Of a stretch of DNA of 64,000 nucleotides, positions 24,979 to 32,481 are shown in pieces (within the stretch, counting starts at the first letter, position 1; every line of letters begins with the position of its first letter). The DNA comes from Actinomadura chibensis NBRC 106107 (GTDB lineage Bacteria > Actinomycetota > Actinomycetes > Streptosporangiales > Streptosporangiaceae). The stretch is taken from NCBI RefSeq assembly GCF_001552135.1, contig NZ_BCQP01000010.1, forward strand, positions 310,001 through 374,000. Direction: 5' to 3'. A program made the position numbers and the translations under genes. Under the pieces are notes generated by a model, which worked only from the letters and a program-made list of their open reading frames with translations, had not been told where the DNA came from and ran no database searches.

Positions 24979-25578
24979 ATGAGTGAGACGAGCCCGGCGG
25001 GGGCCGACGACGCCGTCGTGATCGAGCGGTCGCGGCGGCATCCGGAGGTGTTCGCCGAGGTGTTCAGGCGGCACGCCCCGGATGTGAAGCGGTATGCGAC
25101 GCGCAGGCTGGGGTGGGACGCGGCCGAGGACGTGGTGGCGGAGACGTTCCTGGCCGCGTTCCGGCAGCGGGACCGGTATGACCTGGCGCGGCGGGACGCG
25201 CGGCCGTGGTTGTTCGGGATCGCGACGAATCTGATCGGCCGGCATGTGCGTGCGGAGGTGCGTCAGCTGCGTGCGGTGGAGCGCGGCGGCGGTGATCCGG
25301 TCGCCGAGCCGTTCACCGACCGGTGTGACGAGCGGGTGAGCGCGCAGGCGCAGGGGCGGCGGCTGGCGGGGGCGCTGGCGGCGCTGCCCGAGGGGCACCG
25401 TGACGCGCTGCTGCTGGTCGCCTGGGGCGGTTTGACCTATCCGGAGGCGGCGGCGGCGCTGGGTGTGCGTGTCGGGACGGTGCGGTCGCGGATCAGCAGG
25501 GCGCGCGGGCGGTTGCGGCGTGAGCTCGGCGGGGTCGATCCCGCGGTGTTCGTCAAGGAGGAGACGGTCCATGGATGA
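24979..25578 (+). CDS. ECF RNA polymerase sigma factor
   Basis: 199 residues. Region 2: RHPEVFAEVFRRHAPDVKRY, DAAEDVVAETFLAAFRQRDR and RPWLFGIATNLIGRHVRAEV. Region 4: LPEGHRDALLLVAWGGLTYP and AAALGVRVGTVRSRISRARG. This is a standard ECF factor without C-terminal extension. The next gene starts inside its last codons (8-bp overlap), a strong sign of functional pairing. Target promoters are unknown; autoregulation is plausible from a GGAACC upstream. Confidence 0.93.
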   Translation: MSETSPAGADDAVVIERSRRHPEVFAEVFRRHAPDVKRYATRRLGWDAAEDVVAETFLAAFRQRDRYDLARRDARPWLFGIATNLIGRHVRAEVRQLRAVERGGGDPVAEPFTDRCDERVSAQAQGRRLAGALAALPEGHRDALLLVAWGGLTYPEAAAALGVRVGTVRSRISRARGRLRRELGGVDPAVFVKEETVHG

Positions 25579-26629
25579 GATGACCGTGCTGGAGGGTTTC
25601 CGGGCGGAGGTTCCGCGTCCGGGGATGGAGGGGTTGCGTGCCGAGGAGGCCCGGCTGATGGCCGCGATCGCCGGTGCGGGCTCGGGGGCGGAACCCGCGC
25701 CCGTGCGGCGGGTGCGGGGGGTTCGTCCGGTTCGGCGGGGGTGGCCGGCGGTGGGTCTGGCCGGGGGGTTGGCGGCCGCGGCGGTGGCGGGGGTCGTGGC
25801 GGTCACGGCGCGGGGGCCGGGGCAGGGGCCGGAGGGGGGTGCGGTCACGCATGTCATGCCGGTCGCCGCGTCCCGGGTGCTGACGCGGGCCGCCGACGCG
25901 TCCGCCGGGTTCCCGGAGCTGCGTCCGAGGGCGGGGCAGTTCCTGGTGTTCGAGTCGCAGACGATGGATCCGGTGGAGTCGAACTCCGCGCGGGGGCATG
26001 AGCGTTACCTGTCGCGCAGTGTCCGGAAGGTCTGGCTGCCGGTGGAGGGCGATGCGACGCGGGGTGTCGTCGTGGAGCGGATGCTGGCGCCGAAGCCGTA
26101 TCCGGGGTGGCCGATCCCGCCGTCGGCGCGGCGGGCGGCCGGTCCGGCCGGGGGGCCGGAGAGGCTGGCGGACTTCGACGGCAGGGCGGAGTTCCTGCGC
26201 AACGACTTCGCCTACGTCAGCCGTCTGCCGGTCGAGCCGCGGGGGATGTACGAGCATCTCTACACCCGTCTGGGGAGCGGTGCCCGGGCGGACGTGGAGG
26301 CGTGGATGCGGGTCGGGGGCCTGTTGACGGAGGCGTATCTGCCTTCGGCGCAGCGGGTGGCGCTGTACCGTGCCGCGGCGGCGATCCCGGGGGTGACGAC
26401 GGTCGACGGGGCGGTGGACGCGGCGGGCCGGACGGGTGTGGCGGCGGCGAAGACGGTCGGCGGTGTCCGGCGGGAGTACATCTTCGACCGGCGCACCTAT
26501 CGGTACTTGGGGCAGCGTGAGGTCGTCACGGACGCGGCGCTGGCGAAGGCGCCGGTGGGGAGCGTCCTGACGTCCACGGCGCAGTTGAAGGTGTCGGTCG
26601 CCGACCGCGCGCCGCGGGTCGGCTCCTAG
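25571..26629 (+). CDS. CU044_5270 family membrane-anchored partner of the ECF sigma factor
   Basis: 352 residues. A cytoplasmic N-terminus of about 55 residues with a conserved LEGFRAEVPRPGMEGLRAEE opening precedes one membrane segment (AVGLAGGLAAAAVAGVVAVT). An extracytoplasmic domain follows with GQFLVFESQTMD, EFLRNDFAYVSRLPVEPRG and the C-terminal GVRREYIFDRRTYRYLGQRE. Members of this family follow ECF genes and are thought to act as their anti-sigma or sensor, but no zinc motif is present. The ATG overlaps the sigma stop. Confidence 0.85.
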   Translation: MDEMTVLEGFRAEVPRPGMEGLRAEEARLMAAIAGAGSGAEPAPVRRVRGVRPVRRGWPAVGLAGGLAAAAVAGVVAVTARGPGQGPEGGAVTHVMPVAASRVLTRAADASAGFPELRPRAGQFLVFESQTMDPVESNSARGHERYLSRSVRKVWLPVEGDATRGVVVERMLAPKPYPGWPIPPSARRAAGPAGGPERLADFDGRAEFLRNDFAYVSRLPVEPRGMYEHLYTRLGSGARADVEAWMRVGGLLTEAYLPSAQRVALYRAAAAIPGVTTVDGAVDAAGRTGVAAAKTVGGVRREYIFDRRTYRYLGQREVVTDAALAKAPVGSVLTSTAQLKVSVADRAPRVGS

Positions 26630-26709
26630 CCGGGGGTGGCCGGGTCTCGTCGCCGTCGCGGGGGCGGGGCCGGCCGTCCGGTTTTCGGGCGGGGGTTTCC
26701 GGCGGGTGG

Positions 26710-27951
26710 TCAGCCGTGGAGGGCGTATTGCATGGGGCGGAGTTTGGTGCGGGCCTCGGCGAGTTCGGCGTCGGGGTCGGAGTCGGCGACGATGCCGCAG
26801 CCGGCGAACAGGCGGGCGCGGGTGCCGTCGATCTCGGCGCAGCGCAGCGCGATGCCCCATTCGCCGTCGCCGCGGGCGTCGACCCAGCCGACGGGTCCGG
26901 CGTAGCGGCCGCGGTCCATGCCTTCGAGTTCGCGGATGAGGTCGAGGGCGGTGCCGGTGGGCGTCCCGGCGACGGCGGGGGTGGGGTGGAGGGCGGCGAC
27001 GACGTCGAGGACGGACCGGTCGGCGGCCAGGCGTCCGCGGACGGGTGAGGCGAGGTGGGTGAGGTTGGGGAGGGTGAGGAGTTCGGGCTGGTCGGGGACG
27101 GTGAGTTCGGCGCAGAGGGGGGTGAGGGCGTCGCGGACCATGTCGGCGGCGTAGCGGTGTTCCTCGCGGTCCTTGGCGGAGGCGAACAGGCGGGCGGCGC
27201 GGGCGCGGTCGTCGGCGGGTCCGGTGCCGCGGGCGGTGGTTCCGGCGAGGACGAGGGATTCGATGTCGCCGCCGGTGCGGCGGATGAGGAGTTCGGGGGT
27301 GGCGCCGACGAGTCCGGCGCAGGAGAAGGCGTAGCAGGCGGGGAACCGGCCGGTGAGGCGGCGCAGGAGGACGCGGGCGTCGATGGGGGCGGCGGCGCGG
27401 GCGGTGACGTCGCGGGCGAGGACGACCTTGCCGAGGCGTCCGTCCCTGATGCGGGCGACGGCGGCGGCGACGGCGTCCTTCCAGGCCTGTTCGGAGAGGG
27501 CGCCCTGGTTCCAGGTGAGGCCGGTCGGGGCGGCGGGGGGCGCGGTGAGGGTGAGGGGTTCGGTGTCGTCGCCGATGGTGGTGAGCCAGGCGGCGCCGTC
27601 GCGGCGGCCGAGGACGCGGCGCGGGACGATGAGGACGGAGTCGGGCGACTTGGGGTCGAACCCGAACGATCCGAACGCGACGGGCCCGGTGCCGGGGAGG
27701 TCGACGGGGTCGTCGACGTCGGCGGCGCCGAACAGGCGGGTGAGGAGCCGGGCGGCGTCGGTGAAGCGGTCGCCGCCGTCGCCGCCGGGGAGGGTGAGGC
27801 GGGCGGCCTCGCCCCAGCCGACGATGCCCTGGCCGTCGCGGATCCAGGCGAGCGCGGTCGGGTGCGGAAGCCGCGCGACGAGGTCGCCCGGGTCGGGGAC
27901 CGGGACGGTGCGGACGGACAGGCGGTCCGGTGCGGTCACGGCGAGCTTCAC
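26710..27951 (-). CDS. menF: Isochorismate synthase MenF
   Basis: 413 residues, chorismate-binding family. Motifs: GRLGKVVLARDVTARAAAPI, CYAFSCAGLVGATPELLIRR, LAGTTARGTGPADD, ASAKDREEHRYAADMVRDAL, ALHPTPAVAGTPTG and RGRYAGPVGWVDARGDGEWG. It supplies isochorismate to MenD, although the gene is 6.7 kb away from the men cluster. A salicylate synthase is unlikely in this context but cannot be excluded. GTG 27951 is seven bases after a TACAGT -10, so the mRNA is probably leaderless. GTG 27960 is in frame but lies inside the promoter. Confidence 0.9.
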   Translation of the reverse strand: MKLAVTAPDRLSVRTVPVPDPGDLVARLPHPTALAWIRDGQGIVGWGEAARLTLPGGDGGDRFTDAARLLTRLFGAADVDDPVDLPGTGPVAFGSFGFDPKSPDSVLIVPRRVLGRRDGAAWLTTIGDDTEPLTLTAPPAAPTGLTWNQGALSEQAWKDAVAAAVARIRDGRLGKVVLARDVTARAAAPIDARVLLRRLTGRFPACYAFSCAGLVGATPELLIRRTGGDIESLVLAGTTARGTGPADDRARAARLFASAKDREEHRYAADMVRDALTPLCAELTVPDQPELLTLPNLTHLASPVRGRLAADRSVLDVVAALHPTPAVAGTPTGTALDLIRELEGMDRGRYAGPVGWVDARGDGEWGIALRCAEIDGTRARLFAGCGIVADSDPDAELAEARTKLRPMQYALHG

Positions 27952-27958
27952 GCGACCC

Positions 27959-27986
27959 ACTGTACGACAGATTTGAACCTGTTCAA
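27959..27986 (-). promoter_or_regulatory. menF promoter, leaderless type
   Basis: TTGAAC (27986 to 27981), a 16-base spacer, and TACAGT (27964 to 27959). Seven bases separate the -10 from GTG 27951, so transcription is expected to begin at or next to the start codon. The architecture mirrors the menE promoter: same -35 hexamer, T-A-C-N-N-T -10, almost no leader. Confidence 0.55.
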
Positions 27987-27990
27987 ACGG
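27972..27990. promoter_or_regulatory. Candidate men operator, copy 2 (menF)
   Basis: TTTGAAC-ct-GTTCAAA (27972-27987) is a perfect 16-bp inverted repeat, followed by CGG. It covers the menF -35. The portion TTGAAC-N2-GTTCAAACGG is shared with the menE/menB intergenic repeat. Confidence 0.6.
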
Positions 27991-28248
27991 GCGGGGGCGG
28001 GGCGCGCGGTGAGGCGTGCGCCACATCCGTGACGCAGCACGCCCCGGGACGCCCCCGGGACGCCCCCGGGCCGCCGGACGGGACGGCCCGCCGGTCGGGC
28101 GGGCGGCGTGGCCGGTGCGGGCTTGGATTCCCGTCCGCCCGGCCCCTATGCGCGCCGCGCGCGAGGCGCGGGCCGGGACCGGGCGGACGGAAGCTCTGCC
28201 GCGCCGGGATGGGGACGGCGGCGGGTCGCCGGTGGGTCGGGGGTGGGG

Positions 28249-28854
28249 TCAGCGGCGGCGGGCGGCGCCGGTCAGCTTCCACGCCGCCGGGAGCAGCCCG
28301 GCCGCGAGCAGCACCTTCAGCGCGTCCCCGGCGAGGAACGGCGTCATCCCGAGGTCGACGGCCTTGCCGAGCCCGACGTCCAGCGACGCCATCAGGTACG
28401 GGACGCCCGCCGCGTACATGATCGCGGTGCCGACGAGCATGGTCGCGACGGTGCGGGCGGGGGTGCGGTCGCCGCCGCGCTGGGCGAGCCGTCCGACGAC
28501 GGCGGCGGCCACGACGAACCCGATGACGTAGCCGAGGGTGGGCGAGCCGGTGCCGGAGTCGCCGTCGGTGAACCACGGGACGCCCGCGATCCCGGCGGCC
28601 AGGTAGAGCAGCATGCCGAGCGCGGCGCGGCCGAAGCCGAGCGCGGCGCCGGCCAGCAGGACCGCGAAGGTCTGCCCGGTGACCGGCACGGGGGTGCCGG
28701 GCAGCGGGACCGCGACCTGCGCGGCCAGGCCGGTGAGCACGGCCGCGGCGGCGACGAGCGCGGCGTCGCGGGCCAGGGCGCCGGGCAGCAGGTCGCCCAG
28801 GACGGCGGGACGCCGCCGGGCCGCGCCGCCGGCGGCTGCGTGGGCAGTAGCCAC
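28249..28854 (-). CDS. bioY: Biotin transporter BioY
   Basis: 201 residues with about six hydrophobic segments. BioY landmarks are VPLPGTPVPVTGQTFAVLLA, AALGFGRAALGMLLYLAAGI and AGVPWFTDGDSGTGSPTLGY, then IGFVVAAAVVGRLAQRG; the last segments include MTPFLAGDALKVLLAAGLLP. It is the substrate-binding S component of an ECF-type transporter or a solitary biotin carrier; no EcfA/T genes are in the window. GTG 28854 lies four bases after GGGAGGA, which decides the start over TTG 28866. Confidence 0.93.
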   Translation of the reverse strand: MATAHAAAGGAARRRPAVLGDLLPGALARDAALVAAAAVLTGLAAQVAVPLPGTPVPVTGQTFAVLLAGAALGFGRAALGMLLYLAAGIAGVPWFTDGDSGTGSPTLGYVIGFVVAAAVVGRLAQRGGDRTPARTVATMLVGTAIMYAAGVPYLMASLDVGLGKAVDLGMTPFLAGDALKVLLAAGLLPAAWKLTGAARRR

Positions 28855-28977
28855 AGATCCTCCCAAACGTGTGTTCTTCAGGGCGAACCTAGCGAACGGG
28901 TACGCGGGGGTGGATCACGCGGGGTACGGAAACGGGCGCCCGCGCTTTGCCGGGCCCGCCCCTTGACACCGGCCGGG

Positions 28978-29685
28978 TCAGGCGTCGCGGCGGGGGCGGC
29001 GGGCGAGGTAGACGACGTCGGGCTCGCCGCGCGGCACCGGCACCGGCCGCGCCTCCACGGCCTCGAACCGGTCCCGCAGCAGCGCCTCGAACGCGGCGTC
29101 GGCGGCGGCGCTCCACACCGCGAGCGTCCCGCGGCCGGTGAGGCGGGCGGCGAGCAGGTCCAGCCCGGCGGGGGAGTAGAGGCGGGCGTTGCCGGGGGTG
29201 ACGGTCCACCCGGGCCCGTTGTCGATGTCCAGGCAGAGCGCGTCGAACCGGCCGCCCTCCCCGCCGCCGCCCGCCGGGGCGGGTTCGGCGAGGACGTCGA
29301 GCAGATCGGCGCGGCGGACGGTGACGCGCGGGTCGTCCACCGCGCCGCGCGACCACGGCCGCAGCACGCCGCGGTGCCAGTCGACCACGGCCGGTTCGCG
29401 CTCGACGACGGTCACGTGCGCGACCCCGGGCAGGTCGAGGGCCTCGGCGAGGGAGAACCCGACGCCGAGCCCGCCGATCAGCACCCGCACCGGCCCGTCC
29501 AGCCCCTCGACCGCGGCGCGGACCAGCAGCCGCTCCGACGCCCCGCCCCGGGTGTCCATCAGGAACACGCCGTTGCTGATGATCTCGTAGTCGCCGCCCG
29601 CGCGGCGCAGCACGAGCTCCCCGCCGACCCCCTCGGCGCGTTCGACCACGACCGGCCCGCCGGACGTCCCCGGAACCACTCCCAT
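28978..29685 (-). CDS. Spermidine-synthase-like SAM-dependent protein
   Basis: 235 residues. A Rossmann methyltransferase core is visible: VRVLIGGLGVGFSLAEAL (SAM/dcSAM-binding glycine loop), HVTVVEREPAVVDWHR (acidic end of strand 2), RVTVRRADLLDVL, then FDALCLDIDNGPGWTV and LYSPAGLDLLAARL. The opening EIISNGVFLMDTRGG is typical of actinobacterial spermidine synthase-like proteins. The polyamine function is uncertain because the aminopropyltransferase DxxD motifs are only partly recognisable. Upstream bases carry three CCCGAGCCGCC repeats (about 29704-29736). Confidence 0.8.
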   Translation of the reverse strand: MGVVPGTSGGPVVVERAEGVGGELVLRRAGGDYEIISNGVFLMDTRGGASERLLVRAAVEGLDGPVRVLIGGLGVGFSLAEALDLPGVAHVTVVEREPAVVDWHRGVLRPWSRGAVDDPRVTVRRADLLDVLAEPAPAGGGGEGGRFDALCLDIDNGPGWTVTPGNARLYSPAGLDLLAARLTGRGTLAVWSAAADAAFEALLRDRFEAVEARPVPVPRGEPDVVYLARRPRRDA

Positions 29686-29860
29686 GCCCGCACCCTACGA
29701 CGTCCCGAGCCGCCCCCGAGCCGCCCCCGAGCCGCCACCGCCGCCGTCCCCTCCGGCGCGGCCGCCACCCGCCACCGGGCGGCCCGACACGGAACCTCCG
29801 CCGACCCGGCCCGGACAAGGGCTGGTGGCCGGGACGCGCGGCGGCCTACGGTGAGGCACC

Positions 29861-30382
29861 GTGGACGATCATGTGCGGTTGCGGCCCGTGGCCGAGCGGG
29901 ACCTCCCCTTCGTCGAAGCGCTGCGCACCGACCCCGAGCTGTGCGGGCCGTTCCTGTGGGAGGGGTGGCGCGACCCGCACCGCTTCCGCCGCCGCTGGGA
30001 GCACGACGGATGGATCGGCGACGACACCGCCCTCCTGGTCGTCGCGCGCGGCGCCGACGCCCTCGGCCTGGTCTCCTACCGGCGCGTCGAACTGGCCGGA
30101 CCCGTGTGGTGCTGGAGCATCGGCGCCCTGCTGGCTCCCGAGGCCCGCGGCCAGGGCGTCGGAAGCCGCGCGCAGCGCCTCCTCGTGGAGTACCTGTTCG
30201 GCTCCACCCTCGCGCACCGGATCCAGGCTGAGACCGACGTCGACAACATCGCCGAGCAACGCACCCTGGAAAGGATCGGATTCACCCGCGAGGGCGTCAT
30301 CCGCGCCTACTCCTTCCTCGGCGGCCGCTACCGCGACGAGGTCGTCTACAGCATCCTCCGCGACGAAGTCCCCCCACCCTGA
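29861..30382 (+). CDS. GNAT family N-acetyltransferase (RimJ/RimL-like)
   Basis: 173 residues. N-terminal VRLRPVAERDLPFVEALRTD; the acetyl-CoA site GALLAPEARGQGVGSRAQRL has the R/Q-x-x-G-x-G/A loop. The C-terminal pattern HRIQAETDVDNIAEQRTLER then IGFTREGVIRAYSFLGGRYRD is characteristic of RimJ/RimL-type enzymes acting on amino groups. The substrate is unknown. GTG 29861 follows GGTGAGG. It is monocistronic; the 220 bp after it are slightly AT-richer but hold no gene I can support. Confidence 0.9.
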   Translation: MDDHVRLRPVAERDLPFVEALRTDPELCGPFLWEGWRDPHRFRRRWEHDGWIGDDTALLVVARGADALGLVSYRRVELAGPVWCWSIGALLAPEARGQGVGSRAQRLLVEYLFGSTLAHRIQAETDVDNIAEQRTLERIGFTREGVIRAYSFLGGRYRDEVVYSILRDEVPPP

Positions 30383-30602
30383 CCCCACGCCACGACGGCC
30401 ACCTCACCGACGCCAAGACGGCGGACAGGGGTGCGCCCGTCGCCGTCGAATTGTGGCTTGTTCGCGGAATTTGATGTTTTCGCGGGCATTGATCGTTGCT
30501 CGTTGTCGTGTGCTGGGAACGACGGCGCTCCCCGCCGTCCCCCGGGGTGGCTGACGAGCCGCCCGGGGCCGCCTTGGGCCGCCTGGGGGAGTGTCGGGCC
30601 GC

Positions 30603-31472
30603 CTACCGGAAGTCGGCGGCGTGGTCGAGCGCCCATTCGTCGAAGCCGATAGCGGGACGGCCCAAGACCTCCTCGACGGTGGACGTGGTCGGCGAGTTCC
30701 CGGCGGCCGCGTCGTCCAGGAACCGCAGCACCGCCTCGGCTTCCCACCCCCGCATGAACTGCGCGAACCGCTGCATCGCGGCCTCGCGGGACAGCTCCTC
30801 CACCGGGATCCGCCCGCCCACGGCCCGCCCGATCGCAGCGACCTGGTCGCGCTGAGAGATCCGAGCCGGGCCGGTGAGCAGCCCGCTCACCACCGGCGCG
30901 GGCTCCCCGCCGGTCAGCGCGGCGCAGGCCACGGCGGCGACGTCCCGCTCGTGGACCGGCGCGGTCAGCGCGTCCGGCCGGTACAGCGCCACGCTCGCGG
31001 AAGTGCGGATCTGGTACGCCCAGCCCAGAGCATTGTTCGCGAGCACGAGCGGACGGATCGGCACCACCGCCACATTCGAGGCGGAAGCGGCGGCGGCGAA
31101 CGCGGCCTCGACCTCCCAATGCTTCTCGGTGATGGCGTTGCCCGCCGAGGTGGGATGGACCACGCTCCCCGACGACAACAGCACGACCCGCCCCACCCCG
31201 GCGGCGCGGGCGGCCTCGACGACACCGTCGACACCCTCGCGGTTCGCATAGAGGAACACCCGCCCGGCGCCCTCGAACGCCGGGAGAAGAGTCGCCGGGT
31301 CGGTCAGGTCGGCGGCGACGACCTCGACGCCGTCCGGGAACCGACCGGACTCCGGACGCCGCGCGGACGCACGGACCGGTACCCCCTCAGCCACAAGCTG
31401 CCGGAGGACGAGCCTCCCGACGCTCCCACCAGCCCCCATCACCAGGGTGGGCCTGCGATCAGAACGTGCCAC
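30603..31472 (-). CDS. NmrA-like NAD(P)-binding protein
   Basis: 289 residues, atypical short-chain dehydrogenase. The glycine motif GAGGSVGRLVLRQL is near the N-terminus. VRASARRPESGRFP is the NADP-phosphate region, followed by VEVVAADLTDPATLLPAFEG, GVGRVVLLSSGSVVHP and PIRPLVLANNALGWAYQIRT. The usual Tyr-Lys catalytic pair is not evident, so it may be a redox sensor or a reductase of unknown substrate. GTG 31472 has GGAG nine bases upstream; upstream TTG 31484 is less likely. Confidence 0.83.
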   Translation of the reverse strand: MARSDRRPTLVMGAGGSVGRLVLRQLVAEGVPVRASARRPESGRFPDGVEVVAADLTDPATLLPAFEGAGRVFLYANREGVDGVVEAARAAGVGRVVLLSSGSVVHPTSAGNAITEKHWEVEAAFAAAASASNVAVVPIRPLVLANNALGWAYQIRTSASVALYRPDALTAPVHERDVAAVACAALTGGEPAPVVSGLLTGPARISQRDQVAAIGRAVGGRIPVEELSREAAMQRFAQFMRGWEAEAVLRFLDDAAAGNSPTTSTVEEVLGRPAIGFDEWALDHAADFR

Positions 31473-31740
31473 GACCGGCTCCAATGCACGTAGTCCCTAC
31501 GCGCCACGGAGACCAGACCGGCCGACAGGGCGTTCCGACGCCGCACCCCGCCACCGCCACCGCCAAGACTAACTCCATGATCAAAGCGCCGACAGGACAC
31601 CACCACAACCACCCACGCCCGCCAACACACCCGAACCGCCGTAACGGACGCGACACCCGCGACGCCGCGGCCAGAAAGACGCGGCCCCTAAACAGGGCCA
31701 GACGCGGCCGAGAAAGCCGGAGATGACCACGCGGAGCCGA
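31473..31740. other. AT-richer intergenic stretch without a supported gene
   Basis: About 270 bp between the NmrA gene and the truncated radical SAM gene. Open frames here have unnatural composition (His/Thr/Pro-rich) and no homology I recognise. A short GGCCC/GGGCC inverted repeat is at 31683-31699. Its lower GC and position next to a truncated gene suggest an insertion or rearrangement scar. Confidence 0.5.
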
Positions 31741-32316
31741 CTAGGGCGTGTTTCGAATTACACAGGTTCTTCTTGTGCGCTCGGCCGCCTCCTGCAGCAG
31801 CGGCAGGTCCCGCAGGATCAGCGACCCCTTCGTCAGGACGGAGAACGGGTTGGCGGCGTCCCGCAGCGCCGCGAGGATCCCCGGCATCAGCCGGTAGCGG
31901 CCCTCCGCGCGCTGGTAGCAGTCGACGTTGGCGCCCAGCGCGATGTGCTCGCCCCGCCACCGCGGCGACGCCAGCTCGGCCCGGACCCGCTCGGCCGCGT
32001 TCACCTTCACCACGATCCGCGAGTCGAAGTCGGCACCCGACCCCAGGTCGAGGTACTCATGGGTCTTGCGGGCGAAGCAGTACACGCACGCGTGCGAGCA
32101 GCCCCGGTAGGGGTTGACCGTCCACCGGAACGGCATCCGGGACGCGTCCGGCACCCGGTTCACCACCGTCCGCGCCCGGACCTCGTAGAAGGTCATGCCG
32201 CGGAACTCGGGCGTGTCGAACGTCCGGGCCACCGCGCCCCGCTCGATCAGCGGCACGCCCGCGCCCGCGTCGGCGTCCCCCGCCTCGCCGTCCAGCCGCA
32301 GATGGTCCCAGCGCAC
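31741..32316 (-). pseudogene. Truncated radical SAM protein of the Rv2578c family
   Basis: The gene begins normally: VRWDHLRL after GTG 32316, with AAAGGGG upstream. The family sequence FDTPEFRGMTFYEVRART and PFRWTVNPYRGCSHACVYCF follows, with all three cluster cysteines (CxxxCxxC). Similarity continues through HIALGANVDCYQRAEGRYRL to SLILRDLPLLQEAAE, then stops near 31781. After that come about ten foreign codons and TAG at 31741. Normal members are about 340 residues, so roughly the C-terminal half of the TIM barrel is gone and the product should be inactive. The foreign tail is about 50% GC. Confidence 0.75.
31743..31779. mobile_element. Possible insertion-sequence end at the radical SAM truncation point
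   Basis: Where homology of the radical SAM gene ends, the plus strand reads GGGCGTGTTTCGAATTACAC and onward for about 35 bp at about 50% GC, preceded by CTA. This resembles terminal repeats of IS5-type elements as I remember them. No transposase and no partner repeat was found nearby, so this is a weak call. Confidence 0.25.
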
Positions 32317-32481
32317 ACCCCACCCCTTTCGAACGTGTGAGCGAATCCGCGCGCGGCCAGTATGGAACACATGTTCGATGATCGCAATTCGCCGGTGGCG
32401 ACGAAAGCGCACGTTGTGGGATAACACGGGCGTCTCGGTTTCGGCTGAAGCATCGCGACGCGTGCGTAACAATGGGCCGCT

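Larger units (their letters stand above)
27952..28248. other. Intergenic region between menF and bioY
   Basis: About 300 bp. The first 40 bp hold the menF promoter and operator, annotated separately. The remainder is GC-rich with repeated GACGCCCCCGGG stretches. I see no gene, tRNA or convincing terminator in it. Confidence 0.6.

Noticed and set aside
27965..27990. GGTTCAAAT-like sequence as a tRNA T-loop
   Set aside because: The minus-strand GGTTCAAATC string resembles a T-arm, but no acceptor, D or anticodon arms surround it and no CCA-type end is present; it is the operator repeat.
15051..28026. The men genes as a secondary-metabolite (naphthoquinone or salicylate) cluster
   Set aside because: All five genes fit the primary menaquinone route, and no polyketide, NRPS or siderophore genes are nearby.
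31466..31726. Plus-strand 86-codon frame near the radical SAM fragment
   Set aside because: Composition is His/Thr/Pro/Arg-rich with no ribosome site or recognisable domain; it overlaps the start of the NmrA gene on the other strand.
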